5,949 bases of DNA from Armatimonadetes bacterium RBG_19FT_COMBO_69_19 (GCA_001768125.1 MENB01000160.1:324-6272); one strand, 5' to 3'. Shown: positions 1 to 5,390, counted from the stretch's first letter. The notes: generated from the sequence alone by a model not told the origin. Translations and numbers: made by a program.

Positions 1-959
1 GGCGCTACCTCGACCTGCGGCGGCCGGAGAACCTGCTTATCTTCAAGGTCCAGACCGCGGCCGAGCAGGCGATGCGGGAGTTCTGGATCCGCGAAGGGTT
101 CCTGGAGATCCACTCCCCGAAGCTGATGGGGAGCCCCAGTGAGGGCGGCGCCGAGCTCTTCTCGCTGGAGTACTTCGGCCGGCCCGCGTATCTCGCCCAG
201 TCCCCGCAGTTCTACAAGCAGATGGCGATGGCCGCGGGTTTCGACCGGGTGTTTGAGATCGGTCCGGTCTTCCGCGCCGATCCCTCGTTCACGACGCGGC
301 ACAGCACCGAGTTCACCGGCCTCGATATGGAGATGTCGTGGGTGGCCTCGCACGAAGACGTGATGGCATCCGAGGAACACTGGCTCCGCTACGTCCTCGA
401 GCGGGTGAACGCGCAGTTCGGCGCCGCGGTACGGGAGACGTTCCGGGTGGAGATCACGGTGCCGGAGGTCCCGTTCCCGCGCATTTCGATGGGCCAGGCG
501 CAGGAGATCGTCCGGCGGAAGCGGCACGTGCCGGCGGCCGAGCGCAAGGGCGATCTCGATCCCACCGGGGAGCGGCTCGTGGGCGAGTACGCCGCCGAGG
601 AGTTCGGCCACGAGTTCGTCTTCGTCACGGACTACCCGATCGAGGTCCGGCCCTTCTACCACATGCGCCACGAGACGGACCCGATGATGACGAGGAGCTT
701 CGACCTCCTCTGGAAGGGTGTGGAGGTGACGACCGGGGCGCAGCGTGAGCACCGGTACGACGTGCTCCTGCGCCAGGCGCGGGAAAAGGGCCTCAACCTG
801 GAGCCGATCCAGTTCTACCTCGATTTCTTCCGCTTCGGGTGTCCGCCTCACGGCGGGTTCGGGGCGGGGCTGGCCCGGATGCTCATGGTCCTGCTCGGGC
901 TGCCGAACCTGCGCGAGGCGACTTTCCTCTTCCGGGGGCCGACCCGGCTGTCGCCGTAA
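1..959 (+). CDS. aspS: Aspartyl-tRNA synthetase, archaeal/nondiscriminating type, 5'-truncated
   Basis: This class II synthetase charges tRNA-Asp with aspartate in the cytoplasm. The reading frame is open from base 3, upstream of the first ATG (72), so the gene enters from the left edge. 318 residues are visible. About 110 N-terminal residues, the OB-fold anticodon-binding domain, should be missing, judged from the usual ~430-residue archaeal-type length. Numbering from the first full codon, the frame opens with RYLDLR, the usual start of the catalytic core. Motif 1 ends at EIHSP (35-39). The aspartate-site motif AQSPQ is at 65-69. Motif 2 runs from FEIGPVFRAD (84-93) through TTRH (97-100). 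TTGAQREHRYD then precedes motif 3, GFGAGLARM, which keeps its arginine. The short catalytic core without a GAD insertion and the GAQREHRYD signature separate it from standard bacterial AspRS and from AsnRS. Many bacterial proteins of this type also make Asp-tRNA-Asn for GatCAB, but the residues that decide this lie outside the window. The tail has FRGPTRLSP where FPRDxxRLxP is common. Stop TAA at 957-959; the 6S promoter follows at once. Confidence 0.93.
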   Translation, partial: RYLDLRRPENLLIFKVQTAAEQAMREFWIREGFLEIHSPKLMGSPSEGGAELFSLEYFGRPAYLAQSPQFYKQMAMAAGFDRVFEIGPVFRADPSFTTRHSTEFTGLDMEMSWVASHEDVMASEEHWLRYVLERVNAQFGAAVRETFRVEITVPEVPFPRISMGQAQEIVRRKRHVPAAERKGDLDPTGERLVGEYAAEEFGHEFVFVTDYPIEVRPFYHMRHETDPMMTRSFDLLWKGVEVTTGAQREHRYDVLLRQAREKGLNLEPIQFYLDFFRFGCPPHGGFGAGLARMLMVLLGLPNLREATFLFRGPTRLSP

Positions 960-967
960 GCTCCTGC

Positions 968-996
968 TTGCCCCGCCCGTGTTCGGGACGTAAGAT
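968..996 (+). promoter_or_regulatory. Sigma-70-type promoter of the 6S RNA gene
   Basis: TTGCCC (968-973) as the -35 and TAAGAT (991-996) as the -10 are separated by exactly 17 bp. Start of transcription is expected near A1003, seven bases after the -10. That is a few bases before the first base of the long closing stem of the RNA at 1009-1181, so promoter and RNA predictions support each other. It is the best -35/-10 pair I see in the window and lies entirely in the gap after the aspS stop codon. Confidence 0.7.
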
Positions 997-1002
997 AAAT
1001 CC

Positions 1003-1183
1003 AGAGTATTCCTGCCGTGTGCGTGGAGGATGTTAGTCCCGATCCAACACGCACGACCACGGGAGCCCCGCTTCGGCCGCGGATGGCAGGCCTCAGACGG
1101 TATGAGGAGCTCAGAGGCGGCCGGGAGGGCACCCACCTGCTATGCAGGTTCGGGGACTACGCCCTTACGGCACGGCGGGAGAT
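1003..1183 (+). ncRNA. ssrS: 6S RNA
   Basis: 6S RNA imitates an open promoter, binds housekeeping RNA polymerase holoenzyme and dampens transcription, mainly in stationary phase. The ~181-nt length is close to the 184 nt of E. coli 6S. Visible fold: a closing stem 1009-1019/1171-1181 (11 bp with G-U pairs); TAGTCCC (1034-1040) paired to GGGACTA (1153-1159) beside the central bubble; a distal arm with GCCC/GGGC (1065-1068/1127-1130), CGGCCGC/GCGGCCG (1074-1080/1117-1123) and an apical CCTCA/TGAGG hairpin (1091-1095/1103-1107). In the 3' bubble strand is a small hairpin, ACCTGC-TAT-GCAGGT (1135-1149), at the place of the E. coli CUUGAACC/GGUUCAAG hairpin. AGTCCC on the 5' side also matches the E. 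coli sequence there. A matching promoter and terminator flank it, and no plausible protein is encoded. Identification is from recalled structure and sequence; a covariance-model search was not run. The exact ends are inferred. Confidence 0.86.
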
Positions 1184-1186
1184 GTC

Positions 1187-1230
1187 AAGCGGAGGCGGGA
1201 AAGCAATCATCCGCCTCCGCTTTCGTTTGT
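1187..1230 (+). terminator. Rho-independent terminator of 6S RNA
   Basis: A perfect 12-bp stem, AAGCGGAGGCGG (1187-1198) with CCGCCTCCGCTT (1211-1222), closes a 12-nt loop and runs into a T-rich tract, TTTCGTTTGT (1221-1230). It starts a few bases after the 6S closing stem, as expected if the primary transcript ends here and is trimmed. It also separates the 6S unit from the downstream protease gene. Confidence 0.85.
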
Positions 1231-1317
1231 CCCGTCGGGGGACTGCGCAGGCCTGCCGGCTGAATGGGCAGGGCATGGTTCGGCTGTGGCACAAATGGCG
1301 GACCGGAACGATGGCCT

Positions 1318-1324
1318 GAGGAGG
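1318..1324 (+). promoter_or_regulatory. Strong Shine-Dalgarno of the serine protease gene
   Basis: GAGGAGG lies 9 nt before ATG 1334 and 6 nt before an in-frame GTG at 1331; a second ATG follows at 1337. This rules out the far-upstream ATG at 1142, which lies inside the 6S RNA, and fixes the start at 1331-1337. The 1231-1317 stretch holds no gene. I see there only a short GTCCC/GGGAC hairpin (about 1229-1243) and the 10-bp palindrome GCAGGCCTGC (1247-1256), with no convincing promoter. Confidence 0.8.
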
Positions 1325-1333
1325 CAGAGAGTG

Positions 1334-2404
1334 ATGATGGGTACCCGCTGGTGGGCGTACATCCTCGCACTGGTCCTCGTCGTGTTGCTCGCACCGGCAG
1401 CCCCTGCCCAGTTCGCGGACCTCATCGACCGGGTCCGGCCGTCGGTGGGTTTCATCCTCGTCACCCTGCAAGACGGATCGGCCTTCTCGGGCAGCGGCTT
1501 CGTCATTCGTTCGGACGGGTATCTCCTGTCCGCCTCCCATGTCTTCGATGGCGGGGCGAAGACTATCACCGTCACATTTCCGGGCGGCCGCCCCATCCCG
1601 GCCCAGGTGATCAGCCGGGATCCGAAGCGCGACATGGCCGTGCTGAAGCTCGAAGCCTCGGGGCTCCGCGCGCTCCCGTTCGCGTCCGCGGCGCCGCGTC
1701 AGGGAGACGAAGTGCTGGTGTTTGGGTACCCGATGGCCGGCGTGCTCGGCAGCACGTCGGTCTCCGTCACCCGCGGCATCATCAGCGCCTACAATGACCG
1801 CTTCCAGATGTACCAGATCGATGCCGCGGCCAACCCGGGCAACAGCGGTGGTCCCGCGCTCAATCCCCGCGGGGAGATCGTCGGCATGCTGATCGGCGGT
1901 CTGCGGGAAGCGAGCGGCGTCAACTTCCTGGTTCCGTTCACCGTGCTCCGGGAGTACGCGCAGTCGTCCATCCAGGGCGCCGCGTCCGGGACGGCGGCGC
2001 TGCCGACGACGAGCGATCTGATCGCCTCCCGGCTCGTGCTCGGGACGCGGATGGGCCCGATCCTGATCGGCTCGAGTCCGATGGTCGTGCAGGCCCTCTG
2101 GGGAGACCCGGAAGAACGGGAAGCCCAGAGCGGCGGAACGTGGTGGGGCTACGTGACCCGCAAGGTGTGGGTCTTCATCAGAGAAGACCGGATCAGCGAT
2201 GCGTACACGGAGTCGCCCGGCTACCGGGTCGACGGGGCCTGGGGCGTGGGCAGCTCCGCCGAGGACACGCGCAGGGTCCTCGGGAATCCGCCGGCGACCG
2301 ACCCGGCCCGCGCCGGTGTGTGGTGGGACTACGCGGGGCGCGGGGTGTCGGCGCTCATGGCCGAGGGGAAAGTCTTCGCGATCCTGATCTACGCCCGGCG
2401 CTAG
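1334..2404 (+). CDS. Exported HtrA-like trypsin-type serine protease with duplicated C-terminal module
   Basis: This is a 356-residue S1C-type (HtrA/Deg-like) endopeptidase, likely acting outside the cytoplasmic membrane on damaged or misfolded proteins. The N-terminus has a signal peptide: a hydrophobic run at about 9-20 and an Ala-Pro-rich APA|Q site near residue 25. The trypsin fold spans about 27-210, with the full catalytic triad: His69 (SASHVF), Asp100 (KRDMAVL) and Ser171 (NPGNSGGPAL). Linker 211-240 is low complexity. HtrA proteins usually carry PDZ domains next; none is visible. Instead residues 241-356 contain two copies of one unit, 60 residues apart (see the repeat entries). The start is set by GAGGAGG at 1318-1324; GTG 1331 would add one residue. 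The gene stands alone between the 6S terminator and a hairpin shared with the convergent HU gene. Protease identity is firm; substrate and the role of the C-terminal module are unknown. Confidence 0.9.
   Translation: MMGTRWWAYILALVLVVLLAPAAPAQFADLIDRVRPSVGFILVTLQDGSAFSGSGFVIRSDGYLLSASHVFDGGAKTITVTFPGGRPIPAQVISRDPKRDMAVLKLEASGLRALPFASAAPRQGDEVLVFGYPMAGVLGSTSVSVTRGIISAYNDRFQMYQIDAAANPGNSGGPALNPRGEIVGMLIGGLREASGVNFLVPFTVLREYAQSSIQGAASGTAALPTTSDLIASRLVLGTRMGPILIGSSPMVVQALWGDPEEREAQSGGTWWGYVTRKVWVFIREDRISDAYTESPGYRVDGAWGVGSSAEDTRRVLGNPPATDPARAGVWWDYAGRGVSALMAEGKVFAILIYARR
2069..2206 (+). repeat. C-terminal module, copy 1 (protein-level repeat)
   Basis: Residues 246-291 of the protease. The pattern is GSS-x8-GDP-x10-WWGY-x2-R-x-V-x5-E. 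Copy 2 has the same residues at an exact offset of 60: GSS 246/306, G-x-P 257/317, WW 270/330, Y 273/333, R 276/336, V 278/338, E 284/344. The arrangement (short helix after GSS, a G-x-P turn, then an aromatic strand) resembles small BamE/SmpA-like or BLIP-like units. That resemblance is my inference. Confidence 0.72.
2249..2386 (+). repeat. C-terminal module, copy 2 (protein-level repeat)
   Basis: Residues 306-351 of the protease: GSS-x8-GNP-x10-WWDY-x2-R-x-V-x5-E, ending in a GKVFAIL strand. It matches copy 1 without any gap. The DNA has clearly diverged between copies, so the duplication is old and kept at protein level. Confidence 0.72.
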
Positions 2405-2428
2405 CCGGCCGGACGATCACACCACGCA

Positions 2429-2465
2429 CCAGGGGGGCGGGACGCCAAGCGTCCGGCCCCCCTGG
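2429..2465. terminator. Long hairpin between convergent genes, likely shared terminator
   Basis: Arms 2429-2444 and 2450-2465 form 15 pairs over 16 positions, with one G-G mismatch (2439/2455) and a 5-nt loop CCAAG. It lies 25 bp after the protease stop and 12 bp beyond the HU stop, so it could end both transcripts. Neither side has a T-tract, so it is not a textbook intrinsic terminator. It may work by stem strength, or protect the 3' ends after Rho-dependent termination. Confidence 0.65.
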
Positions 2466-2476
2466 CATGACAACGG

Positions 2477-2764
2477 TTAGCGCCCGCCGAGGATCGCGTC
2501 CTTCGCCGCCTTACTGACCCGGAAGCGCACCACGCGCTTCGCCGGGATGCGGATCGGCTGCCCCGTCTGAGGGTTGCGGCCCATCCGCGCCTTGCGGTTG
2601 ACCAGCACCATCTTGCCGAGGCCCGGCAGCGTAAAGGTGTTCTTCGCCTCTTTGTAAGCCAGGTTCGCGAGCTCCTCGAGGAACGTCATCGCCTGCTTCT
2701 TGGAGATGTCGAGCTTGCCGGCGAGGTGGTCGGCAATCTTCGACTTGGTCATGGCCTTCGCCAT
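2477..2764 (-). CDS. HU-family nucleoid DNA-binding protein
   Basis: This 95-residue histone-like protein binds and bends DNA as a dimer and shapes the nucleoid. An N-terminal helical pair (about 7-42, TKSKIADHLAGKL and the following helix) forms the dimer base. The beta arm carries the family signature GRNPQTG (62-68), with Pro65 as the DNA-intercalating residue, then IPAKRVVRF and the C-terminal helix SKAAKDAIL. The usual LPGFG is LPGLG here (46-50), and the N-terminus is MAKAMTKS, both as in a divergent HU branch I recall from several non-proteobacterial and deltaproteobacterial groups. The start is decided by AGGAGG (minus strand, 2776-2771), 6 nt before ATG 2764; the ATG at 2752 is less well placed. 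It is a single-gene unit, convergent with the protease and divergent from rarA. Whether to call it HupA, HupB or another HU paralog cannot be settled here. Confidence 0.93.
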   Translation of the reverse strand: MAKAMTKSKIADHLAGKLDISKKQAMTFLEELANLAYKEAKNTFTLPGLGKMVLVNRKARMGRNPQTGQPIRIPAKRVVRFRVSKAAKDAILGGR

Positions 2765-2770
2765 TGGATG

Positions 2771-2776
2771 CCTCCT
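2771..2776 (-). promoter_or_regulatory. Shine-Dalgarno of the HU gene
   Basis: The plus strand reads CCTCCT, so the HU transcript has a full AGGAGG 6 nt before its ATG. It contrasts with rarA, mnmA and the S41 gene, which have no such site. Confidence 0.85.
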
Positions 2777-2816
2777 GACGCCAGAATGAGTGCCGCCGTT
2801 CGAAATACCGCGTCAG
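2775..2816. repeat. Inverted repeat in the HU leader
   Basis: CTGACGC (2775-2781) and GCGTCAG (2810-2816) form a perfect 7-bp inverted repeat separated by 28 nt, upstream of the HU start codon. One arm overlaps the HU Shine-Dalgarno by two bases. It could be an operator or an mRNA hairpin that limits ribosome access, or chance in GC-rich DNA. Confidence 0.35.
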
Positions 2817-2874
2817 TCCTGGATTTCCTGCTAGGGGCGTGAGGAAAGCCGCGAATCATCAGGGCTTCCTGTGT

Positions 2875-2880
2875 TACCAT
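2875..2880 (+). promoter_or_regulatory. Candidate -10 element of a leaderless rarA transcript
   Basis: TACCAT ends 6 nt before the rarA ATG (2887), which puts the expected transcription start at or next to the start codon. No Shine-Dalgarno precedes the ATG. I find no good -35 at 16-19 bp spacing, so the call rests on position and on the same arrangement at mnmA and the S41 gene. Confidence 0.4.
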
Positions 2881-2886
2881 CGTGCC

Positions 2887-4230
2887 ATGGAGCTGTTCGA
2901 CCAGGAGGCGGCCGCCCGCCAGGCGGCGGACGCCCCGCTCGCCTCGCGGATGCGGCCCCGCACGCTCGACGAGTTCGTCGGGCAGAGCCACCTGGTGGGT
3001 CCCGGGCGAGTGCTGCGCCGGTCCATCGAGCGCGACGAGCTCAGCTCGCTCATCCTGTACGGTCCGCCCGGCACCGGCAAGACCTCGCTGGCCCACGTCA
3101 TCGCCGTCGCCACGAAATCCGTCGTCGAACGGGTGAATGCCGTGACGGCCGGCGTGGCGGACCTCAAGCAGGTCATCGCGCGCGCCGTGGACCGGCGGCG
3201 GTTCCACGGGCAGCGGACGATCCTGTTCATCGATGAGATCCATCGCTTCAACAAGGCCCAGCAGGACGTGCTGTTGCCGCACGTGGAGGAAGGCACCCTC
3301 GTCCTGATCGGCGCGACGACGGAGAACCCGTTCTTCGAGGTGAACGCGACGCTCGTCTCGCGGTCGCGCGTCTACCGTCTCGAGCCGCTCACCGACGATG
3401 ACGTGCGGGCGATCATCGCCCGCGCCCTGGCGGATCCGGAGCGGGGACTGGGCCGCTACCGGGTGGCGCTCGACGAGGAGGCTGCCCTCGCGCACCTGGT
3501 GGCCGTGAGCAGTGGCGACGCGCGGATCGCGCTGAACACGCTCGAGCTGGCCGTGGTCGGCGCCCCGGAGGCCCAGGGGGTGCGCACGGTCACGGTGCAG
3601 ATGATCGAGGAGGTCACGCAGCGCCGCGCGCTCGGCTACGACCGGGCCGGCGATGCGCACTACGACCACATCTCCGCCTTCATCAAGAGCATGCGCGGTT
3701 CCGACCCCGACGCGGCGGTGTACTGGTTGATGCGGATGCTGGAAGCAGGGGAGGATCCGCGGTACATCGCCCGGCGCATGGTCATCCACGCCGCCGAGGA
3801 CGTCGGGCTGGCGGATCCGCTGGCGCTCGTCGTCGCCACCTCCGCCGCGCACGCGGTCGAGTTCGTCGGACTGCCCGAAGCGCAGATCCCGATGACGGAG
3901 GCCGCGATCTACATCGCCACCGCGCCGAAGAGCAACGCGGTCGTACGCGCGATCGGCGCGGCGCGGCGGGACGTCGGCGGGGAGCGTGCCGATCCCGTCC
4001 CGGTCCACCTGCGCGACAGCAGTCATCCCCAGGCCCAGCGCCAGCTTGGCTACGGGGCGGGGTACAAGTACGCGCACGACTACCCGGGCGGGTTCGTGCC
4101 CCAGCAATACGTGCCGGACAACGTGAAGGACCACCTTTACTACGAGCCGACGGAGCATGGCTTCGAGGCGGAGATCCGGGAGCGGCTGCGGCGGTGGTGG
4201 GCGGGGATCAAGCGGTATCGTCCTGAATGA
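2887..4230 (+). CDS. rarA: Replication-associated recombination protein A (RarA/MgsA AAA+ ATPase)
   Basis: RarA is a clamp-loader-like AAA+ ATPase that acts with SSB at stalled or broken replication forks; its eukaryotic relative is WRNIP1/Mgs1. At 447 residues it matches the E. coli protein in length. The N-terminus has the family pattern LASRMRPRTLDEFVGQ (18-33). Walker A is GPPGTGKTS (59-67), Walker B ILFIDE (112-117) followed by IHRFNKAQQD, and sensor 1 lies in IGATTEN (141-147). The arginine finger is R159 or R161 in SRSRV, and sensor 2 is around GDAR (210-213). The C-terminal tetramerization part holds SAFIKSMRGSDPDAA (263-277) and the end signature KYAHDYPGGFVPQQY (394-408). I chose ATG 2887, not the longer GTG 2839, because family homology begins at MELFDQ. 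Its TGA overlaps an in-frame ATG of mnmA (ATGA at 4227-4230). It is divergent from HU and leads a packed rarA-mnmA-S41 run. Confidence 0.95.
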   Translation: MELFDQEAAARQAADAPLASRMRPRTLDEFVGQSHLVGPGRVLRRSIERDELSSLILYGPPGTGKTSLAHVIAVATKSVVERVNAVTAGVADLKQVIARAVDRRRFHGQRTILFIDEIHRFNKAQQDVLLPHVEEGTLVLIGATTENPFFEVNATLVSRSRVYRLEPLTDDDVRAIIARALADPERGLGRYRVALDEEAALAHLVAVSSGDARIALNTLELAVVGAPEAQGVRTVTVQMIEEVTQRRALGYDRAGDAHYDHISAFIKSMRGSDPDAAVYWLMRMLEAGEDPRYIARRMVIHAAEDVGLADPLALVVATSAAHAVEFVGLPEAQIPMTEAAIYIATAPKSNAVVRAIGAARRDVGGERADPVPVHLRDSSHPQAQRQLGYGAGYKYAHDYPGGFVPQQYVPDNVKDHLYYEPTEHGFEAEIRERLRRWWAGIKRYRPE

Positions 4231-4252
4231 CCGCCGCTAGCCGCGACAGGGG

Positions 4253-4258
4253 TACGAT
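4253..4258 (+). promoter_or_regulatory. Candidate -10 element just upstream of mnmA
   Basis: TACGAT ends 4 nt before ATG 4263 and 7 nt before ATG 4266, the distance expected for a leaderless mRNA. No -35 match is seen at normal spacing (the region reads ACCGCC) and no Shine-Dalgarno is present. If it works, mnmA is transcribed separately as well as by read-through from rarA, and the start is 4263 or 4266 rather than 4227. Confidence 0.4.
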
Positions 4259-4262
4259 TGAT

Positions 4263-5381
4263 ATGATGGAGCGCATGGGAACGTGGGCCGTCGCGATGAG
4301 CGGCGGAGTGGACAGCTCGGTGGCCGCGGCGCTGCTGCGGGCGGAGGGCCACGAGGTCGTCGGTATCACGATGAACCTCTGGCCGGACTGGCTGCCCGAG
4401 CCGGACGACGCCTTCAAGGCCTGCTGCGGCGTCTCCGCGATCGAGGACGCGCGCGCCGTCGCGCGGCATCTCGGCATCCGGCACTACGTCCTCAGCATGC
4501 GCGAGGAGTTTGAGCACGCGGTCATCGAGTACTTCGTCGACGCGTATGCGCGCGGCCGTACCCCGAACCCCTGCATCGCCTGCAACCAGGCCATCAAGTT
4601 CTCGCTGCTCCTGCGCAAGGTGACGGCGCTCGGACTCGACGGCGTGGCCACGGGCCACTACGCCCGCGTCGCCTTCGACGACACCACCCGCCGGTATCAC
4701 CTCCTGCGGGGCCGGGATGCGCACAAGGACCAATCCTACGTGCTGTACGGCCTGACGCAGATGCAGCTGGCCCGGCTGCGCCTGCCCATCGGGATGTACA
4801 CGAAGGACGCGGTCCGGACCCTGGCGCGCGACTTCGGTCTGCCCGTGGCCGGCAAGCCGGACAGCCAGGAGATCTGTTTTGTTCCCCGCGGCTCCTACAC
4901 CGACGTCGTGGCCCGGTTCCGGCCCGAGGCCCTCCGTCCCGGTCCGATCCTCGACACCGACGGCCGGGGGGTAGGGACGCATCAAGGCATCGCGCGCTAC
5001 ACCGTTGGACAGCGGCGCGGCCTGGGTATTGCCTCGGGGACCCCAGTCTACGTTGTGGCGATCGACCAGGAACGGAATACGGTCATCGTCGGGGGCGAGG
5101 ACGACCTGCTCTGCGAGGAGCTCACCGCCTCCGCGATGAACTGGATCGTCCTCCCGGACCCGGACGGCGAGCGGCGTGTCACCGCGCGGGTGCGCCACGC
5201 CGCATCCGACGTACCGGCGAGGGTCCGCCCGGGCGCGGACATCACGGAAGCGGTCGTGCGGTTCGATGTGCCGCAGCGGGCCGCCTCGCCGGGGCAGGCC
5301 GTCGCCCTCTACGACGGCGAGCGCGTCCTCGGCGGCGGCACTATCACGCAGGTCCGGACGCCGGCGCCCCTCCGGGCCTGA
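4263..5381 (+). CDS. mnmA: tRNA-specific 2-thiouridylase MnmA
   Basis: MnmA adenylates and thiolates U34 of tRNA-Lys, -Glu and -Gln, using sulfur relayed from a cysteine desulfurase. With this start it has 372 residues, the normal family size. The N-terminal PP-loop is SGGVDSS (13-19). Catalytic regions follow: NPCIACN (102-108), TGHYARV (130-136), KDQSYVLYGL (155-164) and DSQEICF (200-206). The TVGQRRGLG segment (248-256) and the C-terminal beta domain with ASPGQAVALYDGERVLGGG complete the protein. Cys107 and Cys205 align with E. coli Cys102 and Cys199. Cys104 makes a CxxC where E. coli has DxxC, and Cys54-Cys55 lie upstream. The start is uncertain: ATG 4227 overlaps the rarA stop (384 aa), and 4263, 4266 and 4275 are alternatives. 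I prefer 4263/4266 because homology begins near residue 8 and TACGAT sits just upstream. No desulfurase gene is adjacent. Confidence 0.95.
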   Translation: MMERMGTWAVAMSGGVDSSVAAALLRAEGHEVVGITMNLWPDWLPEPDDAFKACCGVSAIEDARAVARHLGIRHYVLSMREEFEHAVIEYFVDAYARGRTPNPCIACNQAIKFSLLLRKVTALGLDGVATGHYARVAFDDTTRRYHLLRGRDAHKDQSYVLYGLTQMQLARLRLPIGMYTKDAVRTLARDFGLPVAGKPDSQEICFVPRGSYTDVVARFRPEALRPGPILDTDGRGVGTHQGIARYTVGQRRGLGIASGTPVYVVAIDQERNTVIVGGEDDLLCEELTASAMNWIVLPDPDGERRVTARVRHAASDVPARVRPGADITEAVVRFDVPQRAASPGQAVALYDGERVLGGGTITQVRTPAPLRA

Positions 5382-5384
5382 TCG

Positions 5385-5390
5385 GATACT
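5385..5390 (+). promoter_or_regulatory. Candidate -10 element of the S41 peptidase gene
   Basis: GATACT ends 7 nt before ATG 5398, again without a Shine-Dalgarno and without a -35 at 16-19 bp. It repeats the arrangement seen at rarA and mnmA. The site lies in the 16-nt gap after mnmA, so read-through from mnmA is equally possible. Confidence 0.35.

Noticed and set aside
976..987. CCCG/CGGG mini-hairpin as an aspS terminator
   Set aside because: It has only 4 bp, no T-tract, and sits within the spacer of the 6S promoter.
1003..1183. Alternative RNA families for the 1003-1183 region: tmRNA, SRP RNA, RNase P RNA or a cobalamin riboswitch
   Set aside because: No tmRNA 3' acceptor end, no SRP GGAAG core, no RNase P conserved motifs and no riboswitch B12 box; the bubble-and-arm fold with its own terminator fits 6S RNA instead.
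1290..1305. Sigma-54-like TGGCAC before the protease gene
   Set aside because: The -12 TTGC half is absent at the required spacing (it reads GGCGGA), so the match is only half a promoter.
1142..1333. N-terminal extension of the protease from ATG 1142
   Set aside because: It lies inside the 6S RNA and its terminator, and its residues precede a proper signal peptide with a strong Shine-Dalgarno at 1318-1324.
2839..2886. N-terminal extension of RarA from GTG 2839
   Set aside because: The extra 16 residues do not resemble the family, whose homology begins at ATG 2887; no ribosome site precedes either start.
2749..4158. 469-codon minus-strand open frame opposite rarA
   Set aside because: It mirrors rarA, is rich in Arg/His/Asp/Val runs typical of antisense GC-rich frames, shows no domain, and overlaps the HU start region.
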